A DNA stretch of 64,000 nucleotides from Pseudomonas sp. L5B5. Its GTDB lineage: Bacteria; Pseudomonadota; Gammaproteobacteria; Pseudomonadales; Pseudomonadaceae. Both the position numbers and the translations under genes were made by a program. Positions 34,093 to 42,673 of this stretch are shown here, one piece after another (position 1 is the first letter of the stretch; each line of letters starts with the position of its first letter). The stretch is from NCBI RefSeq assembly GCF_020520285.1, contig NZ_CP084742.1, positions 5,567,501-5,631,500 of the forward strand. Reading direction: 5' to 3'. Under the pieces are notes generated by a model. It was not told the origin of the DNA, ran no database searches, and saw nothing but the letters and a program-made list of their open reading frames with translations.

Positions 34093-35127
34093 ATGCGGGC
34101 AAGATTTCTATCAAGTTGCTTCTTGCTGGCCGGGCTATTGCTCGGCCAGTTTTCTTTTGCGGCCGGGCGCTGCGATGTCAACGTGGCGACCCAGCGGGTC
34201 GACCTGCCACAGGTGAGCCTGGCCTACCAGAGCATCGGTCGCGCCTCGGACCCGGCACTGCTGCTGGTCATGGGCCTGGGCGGGCAGTTGATCCACTGGC
34301 CGGACGAAGTGGTGGTCGCCCTGTGTCAGCAGGGGTTCCGGGTCATTCGTTATGACAACCGCGACGTTGGCCTGTCCACCTGGCGCCAGGCTCCGGCCAG
34401 CGCCAACCTGACGTTCGAGGTGCTGCGTTACAAGCTCGGCCTGCCGGTCGCCGCGCCCTATACCTTGACCGACATGGCCGATGACGCCTTGGGGCTGATG
34501 GATGCCCTGCATGTGGAGCAGTTCCATGTACTGGGGGCGAGCATGGGCGGGATGATCGCCCAGCACCTGGCGGCGATGGCTCCGCAGCGGGTCGAGAGCC
34601 TGACCCTGGTCATGACCAGTTCGGGCGCCGAAGGCCTGCCGGCCCCCAACGCTGCGCTGGTGCAACTGCTGTCGCGGCGCAATGCGCCCAACCGTGAGGC
34701 GGCCCTGGAGCAGCAGGCGGACCTGCTGGCGGCCCTGGGCAGCCCAAGGGTGAGGGACGATCGCCAAGTGCTGTTGCACCAGGCAGCAGTGGCCTATGAC
34801 CGGGCATTCAATCCCGAAGGGGTCAAGCGCCAGATCATGGCGATCCTCGCCGAGCCGAGCCGGGTGGTCATGCTCAAGCAGTTGCGGGTACCGACCCTGG
34901 TGGTCCATGGCACCGCCGACCCATTGTTGCCGGTGATGCACGGGGTGCACCTGGCGGCGCAGATCCAGGGCAGCCAGCTGAAGCTGATCCCGGGGCTGGC
35001 CCACCGTTTCCAGGAGGCGTTCAAGGCTCCTCTGTTGGGAGCGGTGCTGCCATACCTGCAAAGCCATCGCGAAGATACTTCGCACTGGGTGCAGATCGAG
35101 CCGCTGGAGACGGGCAGGGTGCTCTGA
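34093..35127 (+). CDS. Exported alpha/beta hydrolase
   Basis: A 344-residue protein with a signal peptide ([21 protein letters not shown]). The catalytic set is visible: Ser in [10 protein letters not shown], Asp in [10 protein letters not shown] and His in GLAHRFQEA. It is divergent from metR, an arrangement common in Pseudomonas, so it may share MetR control. The start at 34093 is chosen for the signal peptide. The substrate is unknown. Confidence 0.85.
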   Translation: MRARFLSSCFLLAGLLLGQFSFAAGRCDVNVATQRVDLPQVSLAYQSIGRASDPALLLVMGLGGQLIHWPDEVVVALCQQGFRVIRYDNRDVGLSTWRQAPASANLTFEVLRYKLGLPVAAPYTLTDMADDALGLMDALHVEQFHVLGASMGGMIAQHLAAMAPQRVESLTLVMTSSGAEGLPAPNAALVQLLSRRNAPNREAALEQQADLLAALGSPRVRDDRQVLLHQAAVAYDRAFNPEGVKRQIMAILAEPSRVVMLKQLRVPTLVVHGTADPLLPVMHGVHLAAQIQGSQLKLIPGLAHRFQEAFKAPLLGAVLPYLQSHREDTSHWVQIEPLETGRVL

Positions 35128-35156
35128 AGGGCCAGCGTCAAGCGGATAGATTTTCA

Positions 35157-35181
35157 CTTGCAGCTTGCAGCTTGCAGCTTG
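35157..35181. repeat. Heptamer tandem repeat CTTGCAG
   Basis: CTTGCAG is repeated three times and followed by CTTG, in the 66-bp gap between two convergent genes. Short arrays of this kind are prone to slippage. Confidence 0.85.
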
Positions 35182-35193
35182 TCGCTGTTCGCG

Positions 35194-36591
35194 TCAGCGG
35201 ACGATCTTGTCCACCTGGATCCCGAGTTTCTTCAGGCGGTACCAGAAGCTGCGTTCGGAGATGCCGATCATCTGGGCAGCGGCTGCCTGGACGCCATTGC
35301 TCTGGTGCAGGGCCGCCAGGATGTAGGCTTTCTCCACCTCGGCCAGGGCAGCGTCCAGGTCGCTGGGCACTTGCGGCCCGACGCTGATGCTGGCACTGCC
35401 CTCGGCTCCCTGGGGCCGGCTGTCGAACAGATAGCCTGGCAGGTCGTTTTCCTCGATGGTCTGGCCGGTGGCGACGATGGTGGCTCGTTCCACGCAGTTC
35501 TGCAGTTCGCGGATATTGCCTGGCCAGGTGTAGTTGGCCATGGCCTGCAGGGCCTGGGAGCTGAAACCGGTGATGCGCTTGCCGGCGGTGACTCCCAGGC
35601 TGTGGGCGAAGTGCCGGGCCAGCGGGGCGATGTCCTCGACCCGCTCGCGCAGGGCGGGCAGGGGAATGGGAAACACGTTGAGGCGGTAGTACAGGTCCTC
35701 GCGAAACTCCTTGTTGGCCACCGCTTCGAGCAGGTCCTTGTTGGTCGCGGCAATCACCCGTACATCGACCTTGCGTTCCCGGGGGTCGCCCACCGGCTCG
35801 ATCACCCGCTCTTGCAGGGCGCGCAGGATCTTGGCTTGCAGGGCCAGGGGCATGTCGCCCACTTCGTCGAGGAACAGCGTGCCCTTGTCTGCCTGCTGGA
35901 AGCGCCCGACCCGGTCGGCCACGGCGCCGGTGAAGGCGCCCTTGCGATGGCCGAACATCTCGCTTTCCAGCAAACCTTCGGGGATGGCTGCGCAGTTGAC
36001 CGCGACGAAGGGCTTGCCGGCCCGGTTGCCGTGCTTGTGGATGGCCCGGGCGACCATTTCCTTGCCGGTGCCGCTTTCCCCGGTGAGCAGGATGGTGGCA
36101 TTGCTTTCGCGTACCGAATCCACTGCCTGCAACACCCGGCGGAACGCCGGGCTGTCGCCCACCAGGCTGTCGATCTGCTGGTGCTCCTCAAGCTCGGCGC
36201 GCATGCGCTGGTTGTCCTTGAGGATGTCGCGAAACTGCAGGGCCTTGCTGACGGTGATGTCCAGCTCGTCGATGTCGAAAGGCTTGGCGATGTAGTCGTA
36301 GGCACCGTTGCGCATGGACTGCACAGCGTTCTTCACGGTGCTGTAGGCGGTCATCACGATCACCGGCAACTGCGGATAGCGTTGCTTGATTTCCGCCAGC
36401 AGTTGCGGGCCGTCCATGCCGGGCATGCGCCAGTCGCTGATCACCAGGTCGATGTCTTCCTGTTCCAGCACCTTGAGCGCATGCAGGCCGTTGCCGGCGG
36501 TGAACACCTGGATGCCGTTCTGGCCCAGGGCCGAGGACAACAGATCACAGAGCTTGGGTTCATCATCGACCACCAACAGGTTATGCGTCAT
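35194..36591 (-). CDS. Sigma-54-dependent response regulator of the six-gene operon
   Basis: A 465-residue enhancer-binding protein. Receiver domain with acidic pair VVDDEP, phosphoacceptor in VISDWRMPGMDG and Lys in AKPFD; AAA+ domain with Walker A GESGTGKE, an intact GAFTGA loop (GHRKGAFTGAVADRVGRF) and Walker B GTLFLDEVGD; and a Fis-type helix-turn-helix (VQAAAAQMIGISERSFWYRLKKLGI). It overlaps the kinase gene by 11 bp. Two dyads and a -24/-12 promoter before the first gene of this operon make autoregulation likely. It is a relative of AtoC/ZraR-like activators; no symbol is assigned. Confidence 0.92.
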   Translation of the reverse strand: MTHNLLVVDDEPKLCDLLSSALGQNGIQVFTAGNGLHALKVLEQEDIDLVISDWRMPGMDGPQLLAEIKQRYPQLPVIVMTAYSTVKNAVQSMRNGAYDYIAKPFDIDELDITVSKALQFRDILKDNQRMRAELEEHQQIDSLVGDSPAFRRVLQAVDSVRESNATILLTGESGTGKEMVARAIHKHGNRAGKPFVAVNCAAIPEGLLESEMFGHRKGAFTGAVADRVGRFQQADKGTLFLDEVGDMPLALQAKILRALQERVIEPVGDPRERKVDVRVIAATNKDLLEAVANKEFREDLYYRLNVFPIPLPALRERVEDIAPLARHFAHSLGVTAGKRITGFSSQALQAMANYTWPGNIRELQNCVERATIVATGQTIEENDLPGYLFDSRPQGAEGSASISVGPQVPSDLDAALAEVEKAYILAALHQSNGVQAAAAQMIGISERSFWYRLKKLGIQVDKIVR

Positions 36592-38359
36592 CGCTGTCCT
36601 CATTGTCCTCGTCGTCTTCACCGTTGGCCGGAATGTACAGGCTGAAGGTGGCGCCGGCATCTTTTTCGCTGGTGCACTCGATGTGGCCGTCATGGCTTTC
36701 CAGAATCGAGTAGACCTTGGCCAGGCCCAGGCCGGTGCCCGAGGCCTTGGTGGTCACGAACGGCGTGAAGATGCGTTCGAGCATGTCCGGCTCGATACCC
36801 TGGCCAGTGTCGGCGATGCTGATGATGGTTTCATCTTCCTGCTGGGCGATGCCCAGGGTCAGGCGGCCGCCCTCGGGCATGGCGTCGATGGCGTTGAGGA
36901 TCAGGTTCAGGCAGACCTGCTTGAGCTGGCGCGCGTCGGCGTGGATGGTCGCCCCCGGCGCCAGGTCTTCGATCCTGGCATCGATATTGTGGGTCGCCAG
37001 TTCCGGGCCGCAGAAACCCAGCAGCTCCTCCAGCAGCGGTCGTGCCGGCTGGGTCGAGCGGATTGGTGCACTGGGCTTGGCGAAATCGAGGAACTCGGTG
37101 ATCAGGTCGTTGATCCTGCTGACTTCGCTGATCACGTATTCCAGGTGGCGCTTGTCGTTCTCGGGCAGGTCGACCCGCCGGTGCAGCAGCTGGGTGGCGG
37201 TCTTGATGATGCCCAGCGGATTGCGGATCTCGTGGGCCAGGCCCATGGCCACCTCGCCCAGCGCATGCAGGCGATCTCGGCGCCGCAGCTGGGCCTCCAG
37301 GTGCTGCAGCTCGCCCAGGCGCTCGGTCATGTGGTTGAAGGTGCTGCTCAGCTCCGCCAGCTCGTCGCCACCGATCACCGGCACCCGCTGCCGGTAGTCG
37401 CCGGCGATCACCGCCTGCACGCCCTTGGACAGACCGCGCAGCGGCCGGGTCAGGCGTTGCGACATCTGCCAGCCGACACACAGCGAGGCCGCTGAACTGA
37501 GGAGGAAGATCAGGATGAACAGGTTGCTCTGGTTGATCAGGCCCACCAGGGTGCTGTGGCGCAGCAGGCCGCTGAAGATCACCCCCACCAGGTCGCCGCT
37601 GTCGTTGAAGATCGGCCGGTACAGGCCACTGTAGCGGTTGGTGAACTGCTCGGTGGGCTGGCGGGTGGTGCGCAGGATGTCCTCGATCTTGTGCGGCACC
37701 TGTGGCGGGTGATCCTCGAAACGCTGGGTGGCGAAGATCTCCGAGAAATTGTCGGCCTTGGCCAGGTACAGGCGCAGGTCCAGGGAGTGAACTTCGGCCA
37801 CGCTGGTGAGGAAACTGGCGTCCAGGTAGGTGGCGATCAACAGCGAGTAGTCGACCCCGTCAAGGTTGGTCTGGAAGGTCGAGACCACCACGCCGGTGGT
37901 CGCGCCGCCGACCTGGATGGTCTGCAGCACGGCGTTGGAGGCGGTGCTGATCTGTCCCACCACGTCGTCGGCGGCGGTAGTGAACACCACCTTGTGATCG
38001 CTCTTGCGAATCAGCGCCACCACATCGATGCCCATGGAATCGGCGATGTCGGCGGTCAGCTTGTCATGCCTGGCCGCAGTGCGGTCGCCAGGCGGACGGG
38101 TATAGCGCAGGAACAGCTGGGCGATCCGGGCGTTGTCGCGCAGGATCTCGGTGATCTCGTCCTCGACGATCTTGGTGGACTCCTGCAGCCAGATACGCAT
38201 GTTGCTGTCGAAGATATCCGACAGCGTGGTGGCCGCCAGTTCGGCGGCGATCATGGTGGGGATCACGCTGACCAGCCAGAACGCCAGCACCAGCTTGCGT
38301 TGCAGGCTCCAGCGAGAGATGGCGAAGGGGCGGGGAGGACGACGATCTTTTCTGGTCAT
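36581..38359 (-). CDS. Membrane sensor histidine kinase of the six-gene operon
   Basis: A 592-residue kinase: N-terminal membrane segment (residues 22-45), a periplasmic sensory region of about 240 residues that looks Cache-like, a second segment (about 285-310), HAMP, a HisKA box LAHEIRNPLGIIKT, and an ATPase domain with N (NLILNAIDAMPEGG), G1 (DTGQGIEP) and G2 (GTGLGLAK) boxes. The acidic tail (GEDDEDNEDSDD) is unusual. The start overlaps the upstream gene by ATGA and the end overlaps its regulator by 11 bp. The periplasmic domain probably senses a small molecule related to this operon. Confidence 0.92.
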   Translation of the reverse strand: MTRKDRRPPRPFAISRWSLQRKLVLAFWLVSVIPTMIAAELAATTLSDIFDSNMRIWLQESTKIVEDEITEILRDNARIAQLFLRYTRPPGDRTAARHDKLTADIADSMGIDVVALIRKSDHKVVFTTAADDVVGQISTASNAVLQTIQVGGATTGVVVSTFQTNLDGVDYSLLIATYLDASFLTSVAEVHSLDLRLYLAKADNFSEIFATQRFEDHPPQVPHKIEDILRTTRQPTEQFTNRYSGLYRPIFNDSGDLVGVIFSGLLRHSTLVGLINQSNLFILIFLLSSAASLCVGWQMSQRLTRPLRGLSKGVQAVIAGDYRQRVPVIGGDELAELSSTFNHMTERLGELQHLEAQLRRRDRLHALGEVAMGLAHEIRNPLGIIKTATQLLHRRVDLPENDKRHLEYVISEVSRINDLITEFLDFAKPSAPIRSTQPARPLLEELLGFCGPELATHNIDARIEDLAPGATIHADARQLKQVCLNLILNAIDAMPEGGRLTLGIAQQEDETIISIADTGQGIEPDMLERIFTPFVTTKASGTGLGLAKVYSILESHDGHIECTSEKDAGATFSLYIPANGEDDEDNEDSDDA

Positions 38360-39483
38360 GTACTTTCGCTTATAGCAGCGGCCATGGCGGGGTCGGAGCG
38401 ATCCGGGCGGACAAAGCGTTTTATCACTTTGAGCGCTGCGTTGAGCAAGGGATTGCGGTGACGGAAAAACAGCATGTTAGCGGTGAAACGGCAACCCAGG
38501 CGTAATTTGCTCGCATAACCGGCCTGACCGCACTCGTACAGCGGGATACGTTGCTGGATGCAGTGATCGACGTTGGCCAGCCAGCTGCGAAAGTACAGGT
38601 TGTGCTCGCGGCTGACGTCTAGGTCATGGGCGAAGAACTTGTCGATCAGCCGATGCTGGTCGACGAGCACCAGGTTGAACGCCACCAGTTGCTCGCCGAC
38701 CCAGTACAGGACGCAGGCGGCACGTTCGCCCAGCTGGTCGAGGATGCCGGTGAAATAGTCCGCCGGCAGACGTTCGAATTGCAGGTCGGCGCGGTTCAGG
38801 GTCGCCTCGTACAGGCGCATGATGTCCGGCAGCACGTCGTCGATCTGCTGCCGCCATTCGATGCGTGGTCCCGGCGCCCGTAGCTTGCGGCGCAGATCCT
38901 TGCGGGTGGACTTGCCCAGGGTGCCCAGGTAGGCATCGATCGAGGCGTACGGAATCGGCAACAGGGCGCTGGGCAGGCTCGGCATGGCTTGCAGGCCGGC
39001 GGCCAGGCAACTGGCGGTCCATTGCCGGTCATGGCTGGGAGCGTCCTTGACCGCCATCAGGCCGATGCCGAAGCTGTCGGCGTCGGCCCGGGCCAGCTTC
39101 AGCAGTTCGTCGAGCAAGGCCTGGCGGCGCTCGCTCGGCACGTGGCTGGCGGTGCCGGCATTGCACTGTTCGGCCACCGGCGAGCCGATGGCATACAAGC
39201 GCAATTGCAGGACGCCGGGCCACTGGCGCTCCAGGCGGTCGGTAAAGCGCTTGGCCAGGCCCGAGACCGTGGTGTCGAGTCGATACTGGGTCGTGAACGC
39301 CGGAGCGACCGCCACCAGGGTCGAGCCCTCGTAGACCGCCAGGTAGCGCCAGCGAAAGTCGGCAATGGCGGCTTTCTCCACGGCCAGGTAGTAGTCCCAA
39401 TCCTCCAGGACCTCTGGAAAACAGTCATTCCAGGCACTGCGTTCGATGGCCTGTATGGTTGAAAAGGCTTGGGCGGTAATCAC
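38356..39483 (-). CDS. FemAB/GNAT-like acyltransferase
   Basis: A 375-residue cytoplasmic protein without membrane segments. It resembles the peptidogalycan-biosynthesis/GNAT-type family (DUF482-like): a first half beginning with SAWNDCFPEVLEDWDYYLAVEKA, a second half with KSTRKDLRRKLR, LYEATLNRADLQFERLPADYF and a C-terminal acyl-CoA-like fold (ACVLYWVGEQLVAFNLVLVD). It likely joins an acyl or aminoacyl group to an amine. The start is GTG with AAGGAAG upstream. It overlaps the kinase gene by four bases and follows the hydrolase gene by 14 bp. Confidence 0.8.
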   Translation of the reverse strand: MITAQAFSTIQAIERSAWNDCFPEVLEDWDYYLAVEKAAIADFRWRYLAVYEGSTLVAVAPAFTTQYRLDTTVSGLAKRFTDRLERQWPGVLQLRLYAIGSPVAEQCNAGTASHVPSERRQALLDELLKLARADADSFGIGLMAVKDAPSHDRQWTASCLAAGLQAMPSLPSALLPIPYASIDAYLGTLGKSTRKDLRRKLRAPGPRIEWRQQIDDVLPDIMRLYEATLNRADLQFERLPADYFTGILDQLGERAACVLYWVGEQLVAFNLVLVDQHRLIDKFFAHDLDVSREHNLYFRSWLANVDHCIQQRIPLYECGQAGYASKLRLGCRFTANMLFFRHRNPLLNAALKVIKRFVRPDRSDPAMAAAISEST

Positions 39484-39497
39484 GTATCTTCCTTAAA

Positions 39498-40364
39498 TCA
39501 CGCCAGCTGTCGGTAGTCTTCGCGCACCGGGAGGCTGGGTACCCGCTGGCGGATGAAGTCCGCGCTGAGCTCGATCACGCGCTGGTATTGCAGGTCGACG
39601 GTGATCATGTGATAGCAGTTGTCGAGGAGGATCTTGGTGACCGTCCCGCCGAGCTTGCGCTCCACGTAGTCGGCATTCCAGGTGCTGGTGATGTCGTCTT
39701 CGCTAGAGTGCAGGACCAGGGCCGGGGTCATGATCGAAGGCATGCGTTTCCTGACCACGGCGTTCATCCGGTGCAACTCGCGCACCGTCACGCCCTCCAT
39801 GGTCAGGAGCCCGGCATCGCTGCTGGCGCCGGCCTTCATCTGCTTTTCGACGATGGCCCGCAGGCGCTCGTTCTTGATGCCGTAGGGTGGTTTTTCCTCG
39901 AAGCGGCAGATATGCACGCCGAACGGGATCTTCATCAGCAGGGGAGTGAGGAACGCCAGCTTGTTGATGCTCCAGCCGTCGTACTTGAGGGTGGTGGAGT
40001 ACATCAGCAGGCCGCTGATCCGTCCCGGGTGCTCGGAGGCCAGGTACATGGACATCACCGCGCCCATGGACAGGCCGCCGACGAACACCTGCTCGTGACG
40101 TTGCTGCATGGCGCTGAAGGTCTTGCGCACGCCCTCGTACCAGTCCTGCCAGCCGGTGGCCTGCAGGTCGCTGTTATCCCCGCAGTGCCCGGGCAGGGTC
40201 GGTACGTATACGGTGCACGTACCGTCCTTGGCCAGGCCCTGGGCCACCCGACGGAGTTCCGTCGGGGTGCCGGTCAGGCCGTGGATCAACAGGATCCCGA
40301 CCTGGCCCGTGCCGAGAACGAAGCCGGCGTTGCCTTCGCCCAGATCGATCTCAGCCATGCTCAT
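39498..40364 (-). CDS. Carboxylesterase-type alpha/beta hydrolase
   Basis: A 288-residue cytoplasmic hydrolase close to Est30-like carboxylesterases: LLIHGLTGTPTELR (oxyanion), GGLSMGAVMS (nucleophile Ser), LVLHSSEDDITS (Asp) and NCYHMITVD (His). Such enzymes hydrolyse short esters or thioesters. The start overlaps the stop of the aminotransferase gene as ATGA. In this operon it could release or edit an acyl intermediate; that is inference from position. Confidence 0.85.
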   Translation of the reverse strand: MSMAEIDLGEGNAGFVLGTGQVGILLIHGLTGTPTELRRVAQGLAKDGTCTVYVPTLPGHCGDNSDLQATGWQDWYEGVRKTFSAMQQRHEQVFVGGLSMGAVMSMYLASEHPGRISGLLMYSTTLKYDGWSINKLAFLTPLLMKIPFGVHICRFEEKPPYGIKNERLRAIVEKQMKAGASSDAGLLTMEGVTVRELHRMNAVVRKRMPSIMTPALVLHSSEDDITSTWNADYVERKLGGTVTKILLDNCYHMITVDLQYQRVIELSADFIRQRVPSLPVREDYRQLA

Positions 40365-41755
40365 CGCTTCATGGCCCGATCCAGCAGGCGGTCCAGCAGC
40401 GCGATGCCCAGGTCGATTTCCGCGTAGCTGATTTCCAGCGACGGGGCCAGGGTGATCACGTTCTTGTAGTAGCCGCCCACGTCGAGGATCAGGCCCAGGC
40501 GCTGGCCGTCGATCTCGATGTCGCCCTTCATGCCTTCCTCGACCATGTAGTCCAGGGTCGCCTTGTCCGGGGTGAAGCCGTCGGTGGTGCAGATCTCGCA
40601 GCGCAGGGCCAGGCCCAGGCCGTCGACGTCGCCGATGATCGGGTAGCGCTTCTGCAGGTCCTTGAGGCCTTCGAGGAAGTACTTGCCCTTCTCCATGACC
40701 ATGGCGCCGTAGTCGACTTCGCTGGTCATCTTGAACATTTCCAGGCCTACCGCAGTACCCAGCGGGTTGGAGGCGAAGGTGGAGTGGGTCGAGCCTGGCG
40801 GGAACACGCCCGGGTTGATCAGCTCTTCACGGGCCCAGATGCCGCCAAGCGGGTTGAGGCCGTTGGTCAGTGCCTTGCCGAATACGATCACGTCGGGCTG
40901 GACGTCGAAGTGCTCGATCGACCACAGCTTGCCGGTACGGTAGAAGCCCATCTGGATTTCGTCGACCACCAGCAGGATGCCGTGCTGATCCAGCACATGC
41001 TTGAGCTCGCGGTAGAAGTTCATGGGCGGGATCACGTAGCCGCCTGTGCCCTGGATCGGCTCGACGTAGAAGGCCGCGTATTCGCTCTGGCCGACTTTCG
41101 GGTCCCAGACACCGTTGTATTCGGTTTCGAACAGGCGGGCGAACTGCTGCACGCAGTGGCTGCCGTACTCTTCCTTGGTCATGCCTTTAGGGCCACGGAA
41201 GTGGTACGGGAACGGGATGAACTGGGCGCGCTCGCCGAAGTGGCCGTAGCGGCGACGGTAGCGGTAGCTGGAGGTGATGGACGAGGCGCCCAGGGTACGG
41301 CCGTGGTAGCCGCCCTCGAAGGCGAACATCAGGCTCTTGCCGTTGGTGGCGTTGCGCACCACTTTCAGCGAGTCCTCGACGGATTGCGAACCACCGACGT
41401 TGAAGTGCACGCGACCATCGAGGCCGAACTTCTTCTTGGCGTCTACCGCGATCATTTCCGAGAGTTCGATCTTGCCCTTGTGCAGGTACTGGCTGGCGAT
41501 CTGCGGCAGGGTGTCGATCTGTTGCTTGAGGGCGTTGTTCAGGCGCGGGTTGGCGTAGCCGAAGTTCACCGCCGAGTACCACATCTGCAGGTCGAGGTAG
41601 GCCTGGTCTTCGGTATCCCAGACGTAGGAACCTTCGCAGCGGCTGAAGATGCGCGGCGGTTCGATGTAGTGCACGGTATCGCCGTAGGAGCAGTACTTGG
41701 CTTCTTTTTCCAGAAGGATCTGGTCTTCTGCGGTAGCGATGCGGATATCAGACAT
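40361..41755 (-). CDS. Class III PLP-dependent aminotransferase
   Basis: A 464-residue aminotransferase. Visible features: GGSQSVEDSLKVVRNAT (phosphate-binding region), FEGGYHGRTLGASSIT, EPIQGTGGYVIPP, VVDEIQMGFYRTGKLW (Asp for the PLP ring) and the Schiff-base Lys in VIFGKALTNGLNPLGG. It is of the omega/4-aminobutyrate/diaminobutyrate type; the substrate cannot be told. The start at 41755 has AGGAA upstream and overlaps the phosphatase gene by eight bases. Confidence 0.9.
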   Translation of the reverse strand: MSDIRIATAEDQILLEKEAKYCSYGDTVHYIEPPRIFSRCEGSYVWDTEDQAYLDLQMWYSAVNFGYANPRLNNALKQQIDTLPQIASQYLHKGKIELSEMIAVDAKKKFGLDGRVHFNVGGSQSVEDSLKVVRNATNGKSLMFAFEGGYHGRTLGASSITSSYRYRRRYGHFGERAQFIPFPYHFRGPKGMTKEEYGSHCVQQFARLFETEYNGVWDPKVGQSEYAAFYVEPIQGTGGYVIPPMNFYRELKHVLDQHGILLVVDEIQMGFYRTGKLWSIEHFDVQPDVIVFGKALTNGLNPLGGIWAREELINPGVFPPGSTHSTFASNPLGTAVGLEMFKMTSEVDYGAMVMEKGKYFLEGLKDLQKRYPIIGDVDGLGLALRCEICTTDGFTPDKATLDYMVEEGMKGDIEIDGQRLGLILDVGGYYKNVITLAPSLEISYAEIDLGIALLDRLLDRAMKR

Positions 41756-42443
41756 GGTGGAAGAGTTCCTGGGTTTCAAGAGAGAAATTGGTCGCGTTGG
41801 CCGCGTTGCGTGGCAGTCTGGCCAGCAGCGACGGCAGTTCGGCGAAGGAGTCGAACCGCGCGTGGGGAATCTTGTTGCGTTCGCAGTACTCGGCCAGGCG
41901 GCCCTTGGCGAAGACGAAGTCGGCGGTGGAAGCCACGCACATGTCGGACTGGCCGTCGCCGATCACCAGCACGCGCTTGCCGCGTGGGACGGACTTGCAC
42001 TTGCAGTTGCCCGAAGCCGCGCGGCAGGCGTCGCTGGCGTAGGGGAAGTCGATGCGCCAGCTGTTGTGGTCGACCTGGCGCAAGCGGTTGGCGAGGATCG
42101 GCAGCAGGGTCACGTAGTTGCGAGCCAGGATGCGGGCGATGCCTTGTTCGATACCGTCGCTGACCACTTCGATGGAGGCGCCCAGGCCGATCACGTGGTC
42201 GACGAAGTCGGGGAAGTCGGGGTCGATCTCGACACTGTCGAAATAGCCCAGCAGTTCGGCGGGCGAGGCCTTGACCAGGGCCAGTTGGCGGCTGAGGCAT
42301 TCCCGGGAGCCGATGTGACCGTCCAGCCATTCCTGCTCGATGCCTTCCCAGCTCGGGTCGGCGAAGCGTTGGAGAACGTTATCGATCACGTCGGCGCGGG
42401 AGATGGTCCCGTCGAAGTCACATACGATATGCCAGTGCATCAT
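41748..42443 (-). CDS. HAD-IB phosphatase, MtnX/phosphoserine-phosphatase-like
   Basis: A 231-residue HAD phosphatase. Motif I CDFDGTISRADV (nucleophile and acid Asp), motif II EVVSDG, a conserved Lys/Arg region and motif IV VIGDGQSDMCVA. Inside the cap is an unusual Cys cluster (DACRAASGNCKCKS), possibly a zinc site. Two adjacent ATGs are possible starts. It is the first gene of the six-gene operon, 52 bp downstream of a sigma-54 promoter. The likely role is dephosphorylation of a phosphorylated precursor before or after transamination. Confidence 0.88.
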   Translation of the reverse strand: MMHWHIVCDFDGTISRADVIDNVLQRFADPSWEGIEQEWLDGHIGSRECLSRQLALVKASPAELLGYFDSVEIDPDFPDFVDHVIGLGASIEVVSDGIEQGIARILARNYVTLLPILANRLRQVDHNSWRIDFPYASDACRAASGNCKCKSVPRGKRVLVIGDGQSDMCVASTADFVFAKGRLAEYCERNKIPHARFDSFAELPSLLARLPRNAANATNFSLETQELFHHV

Positions 42444-42494
42444 CTGCTGTTACCTGTTGAATAAGAGCGCTGTCTGCGCTTGTGGCAGGGGTAG

Positions 42495-42510
42495 AGCAGG
42501 GACTGTGCCA
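42495..42510 (-). promoter_or_regulatory. Predicted sigma-54 promoter of the six-gene operon
   Basis: On the minus strand TGGCACAGTCCCTGCT matches the -24/-12 consensus TGGCACGN4TTGCW at all fixed positions except two, with GG and GC correctly spaced. Transcription would start near 42484, giving a leader of about 40 bases before the phosphatase gene. Confidence 0.8.
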
Positions 42511-42561
42511 AGTACGGGAAAACCCAGCAGGGCTGGGGCTCTCAGCAAGGAGGGAGGTGTT

Positions 42562-42601
42562 TTGTAGCTTTCTAGCTACAATTTTTGTAGGTCCCTACAA
42601 A
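42562..42601. promoter_or_regulatory. Two phased dyads, predicted upstream activating sites
   Basis: TTGTAGCTTTCTAGCTACAA (42562-42581) and TTTGTAGGTCCCTACAAA (42584-42601) are perfect dyads of 8-bp arms sharing TTGTAG/CTACAA. Their centres are 21 bp apart, two helical turns. They begin 52 bp upstream of the sigma-54 promoter, the usual place for enhancer sites. They lie between the operon and the divergent MipA gene, which they might also serve. Confidence 0.7.
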
Positions 42602-42673
42602 CAACATCAGTGCTTGCGTGTGAAGGTGTTGCTGGTGATTGATGCGCGCCTGTTCAGACAAGGAAACTCATTC

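Noticed and set aside
42483..42498. Plus-strand -24/-12-like sequence TGGCAGGGGTAGAGCA toward mipA
   Set aside because: It departs at more fixed positions than the overlapping minus-strand promoter, and the dyads would lie downstream of it.
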